Of a stretch of 64,000 nt of DNA, positions 60,220 to 64,000 are shown piece by piece. The DNA comes from Ktedonobacter sp. SOSP1-85 (GTDB lineage Bacteria > Chloroflexota > Ktedonobacteria > Ktedonobacterales > Ktedonobacteraceae). A program made the position numbers and the translations under genes. The notes under the pieces were generated by a model. The model ran no database searches and was not told the origin of the DNA. It saw nothing but the letters and a program-made list of their open reading frames with translations. The first letter of the stretch is position 1. Every line of letters begins with the position of its first letter. The stretch covers positions 4,689,501 to 4,753,500 of the forward strand of contig NZ_BNJI01000001.1 in the NCBI RefSeq assembly GCF_016587415.1, in the 5' to 3' direction.

Positions 60220-60281
60220 GAGCAAGCAACCTCTTTACTGTAGAAGCGATAGCCGGGCGGGAGCGCCGGGGGCCGGTGTTC

Positions 60282-60782
60282 TCAGGGCGTACAGAGCGTG
60301 TTGATATAGCGGAGATCGGCCAACAGCTCTGCGATGGAGGGGCGAGCCTCTTCATCCTGTGCGAAGCCCTGTTGATAAAGCGCGTTATAGCGATCCGCCA
60401 GCACCACGCCTGGAAGCAGTGTGCGTGTGGCGGAGTCCCACTGCGTATAGCGTGCGATAACGCTCCCTTGCGGATCGGCTAGCAGGGGAAAAGGCAGGTG
60501 CAGCTCTTCCTGGACCTGGAGGTTTTTCAGAACAGGATCAGGCGTGATGGCTAGAATAGCACACATCTCATCGCGAAAGGCACGGTACTGCTCCACGAAG
60601 CCGCTGAGCCATGTTCGCGCCCGCGCATCGGTGAGGCTGGGGATGAAGAGCAGCAGTAGATGCTCACGCTGCTTATAATCCCAGGGACTATGCGGCATAC
60701 CATCGGGTCCCGGCAGCGTAAAGGCCGGAATAATCTGGTCCTTCACCAGATTATTAGGTGCTTGATTCTGTTCGTCATTCAT
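60282..60782 (-). CDS. Redoxin-fold (AhpC/TSA-like) protein lacking the catalytic cysteine
   Basis: 166 aa with the peroxiredoxin outline: IIPAFTLPGPDGMPHSPWDY, then the core LLLLFIPSLTDARARTWLSG, LAITPDP, LPFPLLADPQGSVIARYTQW and PGVVLADRYNALY. In real peroxiredoxins a Cys follows the P-x-x-x-T motif; here that stretch (PSLTDARAR) has none, and the only cysteines are elsewhere. A peroxidase activity of the usual kind is therefore unlikely. The ATG at 60782 follows a GGGGGAG site at 10 nt. It precedes a sulfur amino acid enzyme gene, which may point to a related role. Confidence 0.75.
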   Translation of the reverse strand: MNDEQNQAPNNLVKDQIIPAFTLPGPDGMPHSPWDYKQREHLLLLFIPSLTDARARTWLSGFVEQYRAFRDEMCAILAITPDPVLKNLQVQEELHLPFPLLADPQGSVIARYTQWDSATRTLLPGVVLADRYNALYQQGFAQDEEARPSIAELLADLRYINTLCTP

Positions 60783-60896
60783 CTTTGAAGCTCCCCCTTT
60801 GTGAGTCACTACAACATATCTTCCCTATTGGCTTATATAGTACCGCATATGGCTCTGATTGTGCCAGTGCTCTCTTCGCGCCTGCGGCACAGATCG

Positions 60897-61192
60897 GGTA
60901 GTGCTTGTAAACGGCGCACCTACCCTCACTCTCGGGTGCATTTACCCTCACTCTCGGGCGCATTTACCCTCACTCTCGGGTGCATTTACCCTCACTCTCG
61001 GGTGCATTTACCCTCACTCTCGGGCGCATTTACCCTCACTCTCGGGCGCATTTACCCTCACTCTCGGGCGCATTTACCCTCACTCTCGGGCGCATTTACC
61101 CTCACTTTCCAAGGGGAAGTTCACTCACACCCCTGAAGAGCGTAGCCGTCCAGCAGGAGCGCAAGGTAGGTGCGCCGTTTACAAGCACTACC
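60897..61192. mobile_element. Non-coding element with 28-bp perfect terminal inverted repeats
   Basis: GGTAGTGCTTGTAAACGGCG then CACCTACC (60897-60924) recurs inverted at 61165-61192. The interior is a 22-bp tandem array. No transposase is inside, so it would be non-autonomous. The ends again have a GTAG foot and imperfect hairpins. A degenerate relative (GGTGCGCCGTGTACAAGCA) stands near 2413, where a gene is truncated. Confidence 0.6.
60921..61110. repeat. 22-bp tandem repeat array, eight full units
   Basis: Eight head-to-tail copies of TACCCTCACTCTCGGGYGCA plus TT (60921-61096), differing only at one C/T position, and a partial ninth. There are no spacers, so it is not a CRISPR. Open frames across it are artefacts of the repeat period. 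Confidence 0.95.
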
Positions 61193-61204
61193 TTGCGCTC
61201 CTGC
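61153..61204. terminator. Hairpin around the right inverted repeat, downstream of the HAD gene
   Basis: GCAGGAGCGCAAGGTA pairs with TACCTTGCGCTCCTGC, with an inner GTGC/GCAC. It lies 17 nt beyond the stop of the minus-strand HAD gene. Termination is inferred from position. Confidence 0.5.
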
Positions 61205-61220
61205 ATGGGCGGCGGGCTTC

Positions 61221-62027
61221 TCACATAGCGATGAAGGGTAGGATCTGCTCCTCGATGGCGAGGGCGACACCATCTTCGGCGTTGCTGCGCGTGACATGGT
61301 GGGCGGCGGCCTTTACTTCCTCGGAGGCATTGCCCATGGCGATGCCCAGGCCCGCGAAACGCAGCATGTCGATGTCGTTGTGGTTATCTCCAATGGCGGC
61401 GATCTCGTTTGAGGAGATGCCAAGCATACTAGCGATCTTCAGGAGGGCGCGCCCCTTGGAGACTGCGGGATGCAGGAACTCAATCAGGTCCGAGGCGGCC
61501 TGGGTGACGTAGAGCTGCGAGGCGAAGAGCTCCTCAAAATACACGCGTTTGCGTGCCAGCTCGGTTGGATCACAGACTCCCACCAGCTTGATGCAGGGCT
61601 GGGGATAGAGCTCCGCCACGTCCGGGACCTCTACGGCCGTGGGTGCGGGCGGAAGATACCAGTTTCTGGCGCCGGGCGTTCCCGTGTCGGCGAAGACGCG
61701 CTCGTGGGTATGGTAGACGCGAAAGACGTCCTGTTCCTGCAGAGCGCCCAACGTGGGCAGAATATATTCATCTGGAACGAGTTGTTCATAGAGGGGCGAG
61801 CCATCGGCTACGTCGGCGATGATCGCGCCATTATAGACGATCTGTGGTCCGTTGAGGGGAACGCCGGGACAGAGCGAGAGGAGCGCGGGAAAGGTCTGCC
61901 CGGTCGCGATCACCAGGGTTACGCCCGCCTCAACGGCCCGCCTGAGCGCCTCATGTGTGCGCGGCGTGATTACGCGCTTAGGATTGAGTAGCGTGCCATC
62001 GAGGTCGAGTGCCAGCAAACGATACAT
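61221..62027 (-). CDS. Cof-type HAD-IIB phosphatase
   Basis: 268 aa. HAD motif I LALDLDGTLLNPKR (nucleophile and acid/base Asp), motif II ATGQT region, motif III Lys in HPAVSKGRAL, and motif IV IGDNHNDIDML are intact; the type IIB cap lies between. The family dephosphorylates sugar phosphates, flavin or PLP precursors and similar small molecules with loose specificity. It is monocistronic, with the tandem-repeat element downstream. Confidence 0.93.
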   Translation of the reverse strand: MYRLLALDLDGTLLNPKRVITPRTHEALRRAVEAGVTLVIATGQTFPALLSLCPGVPLNGPQIVYNGAIIADVADGSPLYEQLVPDEYILPTLGALQEQDVFRVYHTHERVFADTGTPGARNWYLPPAPTAVEVPDVAELYPQPCIKLVGVCDPTELARKRVYFEELFASQLYVTQAASDLIEFLHPAVSKGRALLKIASMLGISSNEIAAIGDNHNDIDMLRFAGLGIAMGNASEEVKAAAHHVTRSNAEDGVALAIEEQILPFIAM

Positions 62028-62278
62028 AGAAAAGAGCTCCTAAATTGAGATAGCCTGTATATATGTCTCGCCCGCCATTGTAACATATCTCAGACAACCA
62101 GCCGTTTATAAGAGTCCGATGTCGTGAGTGTGCTGGTGTTTGTTCGGAGTGATATAAATACAGGTGTCCAGAGATAAAGTGTTTTTGTAGTGCCAGCTCA
62201 TATTAAGATTGGTAGTACTTTTATGGTTTTTTAACACATTAAAGTGTTTTGATGTGCTAAAGCGAAAAGGGGAGCTCA
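62028..62278 (+). other. Divergent intergenic region
   Basis: About 250 bp of AT-rich DNA between divergent genes. No gene or strong structure is visible; promoters for both sides are presumably here but none is clear. Confidence 0.35.
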
Positions 62279-62779
62279 GTGAGACTTTTTGCAAAAGCTG
62301 TTGTTCTGACCGTATTAAGTGGGCTGTTTGCGCTGCTGCTCATGGGATATACCACTGATGCTGCCAGGGCTGCTACACATTTAACTTCAATAGCAACTGA
62401 TACATATATGTTGAGGAAGGTGCCTGATTTCAGCAGGTTTGTTGGTTTCTGGTATGCTCATGGGGCAGACATGGTCGTTAACGCGGATGGTCAGGCACAT
62501 TTTGGTGCGCGCACCTATACCTGGTGTGGTCCTGGGGTAAAGCAGCCGTGTGATTCGTCACAGGGAGGTATTCTCGACGGCTATACAGAAAATATACAGT
62601 TTTCCAGGGTAGACGGCAATGTCGCTTATGGGACAATTACGGCTGGAAATGTGCGTCCCGTTGGTTCAGAAGCGACATTGACACTTCTGCCTGGAAACCA
62701 GGTACGCTTTTCTGCTGGCATAGGTATGGGCAACCAGCTTTGCGGTCCAAAAGCGGCTGTAGGGGCATGTGGTGCGTAA
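62279..62779 (+). CDS. Secreted protein of unknown function
   Basis: 166 aa with a typical Sec signal peptide (basic start, hydrophobic VVLTVLSGLFALLLMGY, and a likely cut after ARA/A near residue 31). The mature part is short, aromatic-rich and holds four cysteines (WCGPGVKQPC and LCGPKAAVGAC), which could form two disulfides outside the cell. I recognise no family. The start is a GTG four nt after AAGGGGAG. GC content is lower than that of most neighbours, a possible hint of recent acquisition. Confidence 0.7.
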   Translation: MRLFAKAVVLTVLSGLFALLLMGYTTDAARAATHLTSIATDTYMLRKVPDFSRFVGFWYAHGADMVVNADGQAHFGARTYTWCGPGVKQPCDSSQGGILDGYTENIQFSRVDGNVAYGTITAGNVRPVGSEATLTLLPGNQVRFSAGIGMGNQLCGPKAAVGACGA

Positions 62780-62794
62780 CTCACTTCACTGCAC

Positions 62795-62869
62795 TAAGAT
62801 CTTATTCCGAAACCCAACGTCACTCGCGTGCCTAGCCCTTCGCGCTCAGGTTTTCGGATAAGTAGTAAG
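62795..62869. repeat. Dispersed palindromic repeat, family C, copy 3
   Basis: In reverse orientation it matches 4918-4993 over its whole length with few differences, including TAAGATCTTATTCCGAAACC at one end and GGTTTTCGGATAAG at the other. Confidence 0.7.
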
Positions 62870-62904
62870 CTAGCTCAAGTCACCTTGTCTCTCTCCACGC
62901 ATGT

Positions 62905-62944
62905 ATCACCCCTTCCCATCAAAAAGTTGATGGGAAGGAGTGAT
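62905..62944 (+). repeat. 18-bp hairpin upstream of the Mrp-like gene
   Basis: Arms 62905-62922 and 62927-62944 pair with one mismatch around AAAG. Unlike H1-H4 no GCGCCGCAGGCGC motif follows. Confidence 0.6.
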
Positions 62945-63057
62945 GCTTAACATGTATATGAAAGAGGCCCAGGACTGGAAGTATTAAGGCATACATACTA
63001 TACTGCTTCTATACTAACGGGATAAGGTTGAGAAAAGAGACAAGGAGTGTAATTCCG

Positions 63058-63894
63058 ATGCCTAAAGAAGCACGCAAGCGTTTGGAGAATATTGGTGCGT
63101 TACTGGTTGTGGGAAGTGGGAAGGGGGGCGTAGGTAAATCGACGGTCAGCGTCAACCTGGCGGTCGCGTTAGCGAAACAGGGAGCGTCTGTGGGCTTGTT
63201 GGATGGCGATGCCTATGGTCCCAGCATTCCCTTGATGTTAGGAGTGCGTAAGCGCTCGGAGAGCAAGGGCTGGAGCGCGGCTTTGCCCCTGGCGGACCTC
63301 AAGACTCAGCAGCGCAAGATTCAGCCACTCACGCGCTATGGTGTTAAAATTATCTCAGTAGGTTTCTTTATAGGTGAGGAGCAGGCGGTGGCTCCGATGC
63401 CCGATGCGTTGGGGTTGTTGATGCGCCAGTTGCTCTTCTCCGTGGACTGGGGCGAGCTGGATTATTTAGTGATTGACCTGCCACCCGGCACGAGCGAGCC
63501 GCAGGATACCTTCTGCCGTGAGCTAGTTGTGGATGGCGCGGTCCTGGTCACGACGCCCCAGGATATAGCGCGCATCGATACCGCCAAGGCGCTGGCGATG
63601 TTCCAGCGCGCGCATGTGCCGGTGCTGGGCGTGGTGCATAACATGGGGAGCGTCCTGTGTCCCCACTGTGGAGAACTATTTGAGGTCTTTCCTCGTAGCA
63701 CTGAGCAGCGCAATGCCCTTGATTCCGTACCAGTTCTCGGCGATATCCCCCTGGACCCCGGCGTGGTTTCAATGAGCGACCAGGGCTATCCAGTGGTCGT
63801 AAGTATGCCCGAATCGGCGGCGGCACGCGTCTTTAGCGAAATGGCACAGAAGGTCACCCAGCGTCTCACCGAAGAGCGAGAGGGGGAAGCATGA
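63058..63894 (+). CDS. Mrp/NBP35-family Fe-S cluster carrier ATPase
   Basis: 278 aa. The deviant Walker A VVGSGKGGVGKSTVSVN, switch I (LLDGDAYGPSIPLMLG), Walker B-like YLVIDLPPGTSEPQD and the C-terminal CxxC (LCPHCGELF) that binds a bridging cluster are all present. The family carries [4Fe-4S] clusters to apo-proteins as a dimer. The usual N-terminal DUF59 domain of longer Mrp proteins is absent. The ATG at 63058 has AAGGAG about 10 nt upstream; a TTG ten codons earlier is less likely. A 35-codon frame overlaps its stop. Confidence 0.9.
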   Translation: MPKEARKRLENIGALLVVGSGKGGVGKSTVSVNLAVALAKQGASVGLLDGDAYGPSIPLMLGVRKRSESKGWSAALPLADLKTQQRKIQPLTRYGVKIISVGFFIGEEQAVAPMPDALGLLMRQLLFSVDWGELDYLVIDLPPGTSEPQDTFCRELVVDGAVLVTTPQDIARIDTAKALAMFQRAHVPVLGVVHNMGSVLCPHCGELFEVFPRSTEQRNALDSVPVLGDIPLDPGVVSMSDQGYPVVVSMPESAAARVFSEMAQKVTQRLTEEREGEA

Positions 63895-63998
63895 AGGAGA
63901 AAGTAAAGGGCATCTTTACAGACACTATTTTAGCAACACTTTGGAAGATGATGTGTTGGACCGGAACGAAACAACAATTGCAAGCATTACTAGAGTAG
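63891..63998 (+). CDS. Possible 35-aa protein coupled to the Mrp-like gene
   Basis: The ATG overlaps the Mrp-like stop as ATGA, and the upstream purine run AGAGGGGGA is a good ribosome site. The product (MKEKVKGIFTDTILATLW..., ending QALLE) is a short amphipathic helix-like peptide with no known family. It ends two bases before the window edge. The overlap and ribosome site favour real translation; the small size keeps confidence low. Confidence 0.4.
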   Translation: MKEKVKGIFTDTILATLWKMMCWTGTKQQLQALLE

Positions 63999-64000
63999 TA

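Noticed and set aside
60921..61110. CRISPR array
   Set aside because: Units are directly adjacent with no spacers, and no cas gene is near.
60801..61512. Overlapping frames with repeating LPSLSGAFTLTLG-type peptides
   Set aside because: Products of the 22-bp tandem array read in three frames; not genes.

Overview
The window looks like chromosomal DNA of a member of the Chloroflexota, most likely a Ktedonobacteria-type filamentous soil bacterium. This is inferred from gene content: gatC-gatA, a MoxR-DUF58-transglutaminase operon, many GNAT acetyltransferases, a zinc-ribbon/kinase-like receptor, and a DUF4388/CheY/CheW/MCP/CheA cluster. No rRNA or tRNA gene was seen, so the placement rests on protein resemblance only. 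Genes are closely packed on both strands. Intergenic DNA is unusually rich in perfect long hairpins and in dispersed palindromic repeats.

Layout. 1-1.6 kb: an IS605-type tnpB with a likely omega-RNA end. 1.7-4.1 kb: an autoregulated SdpR/ArsR-type repressor, a broken partner gene and an S41-like protease. 4.2-9.8 kb (minus strand): pth, a metallophosphoesterase with a large acidic insert, a D,D-carboxypeptidase, gatC-gatA and acylphosphatase. 10.4-15.6 kb: the MoxR/DUF58/TgpA-like operon and a small unknown gene. 15.6-18.5 kb: an ABC-2 exporter behind a leader ORF and terminator. 18.5-22.6 kb: three paralogous double-GNAT genes and one single GNAT gene, interspersed with REP-like repeats. 22.9-25.6 kb: a pseudokinase fused to a periplasmic binding protein domain. 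26.3-27.4 kb: a small membrane protein, a VOC protein and smpB. 27.9-33.1 kb: an MMPL exporter coupled to a CrtC/AttH-like lipoprotein, then a PhoD-like phosphatase. 33.8-37.5 kb: a GAF histidine kinase and a KdpE-type regulator. 38.0-48.0 kb: a Pix/Pil-Chp-like chemosensory operon. 48.3-49.6 kb: a small protein and leuB. 50.1-55.2 kb: an unusual four-gene complex-I-like/NfnB-like redox operon. 55.5-64 kb: GH1 glycosidase, DUF4126, PRC-BON protein, Cys/Met PLP enzyme, cysteine-less redoxin, a 22-bp tandem array inside inverted repeats, HAD phosphatase, a secreted protein and an Mrp/NBP35 ATPase.

Most notable: (1) the redox operon pairs a NuoB-like N2-cluster subunit with a ferredoxin/NuoE-helical fusion, a NuoF homologue whose flavin-loop motif is altered, and a 2Fe-2S/GltD/ferredoxin flavoprotein, with no NuoC/D and no membrane subunits; (2) four sequence-unrelated perfect hairpins are each followed by a near-constant GCGCCGCAGGCGC mini-hairpin and lie upstream of genes on the same strand; (3) several families of REP-like inverted pairs share a GTAG foot; (4) the pseudokinase-binding-protein receptor. 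Function statements come from family resemblance read by eye; no searches were run.
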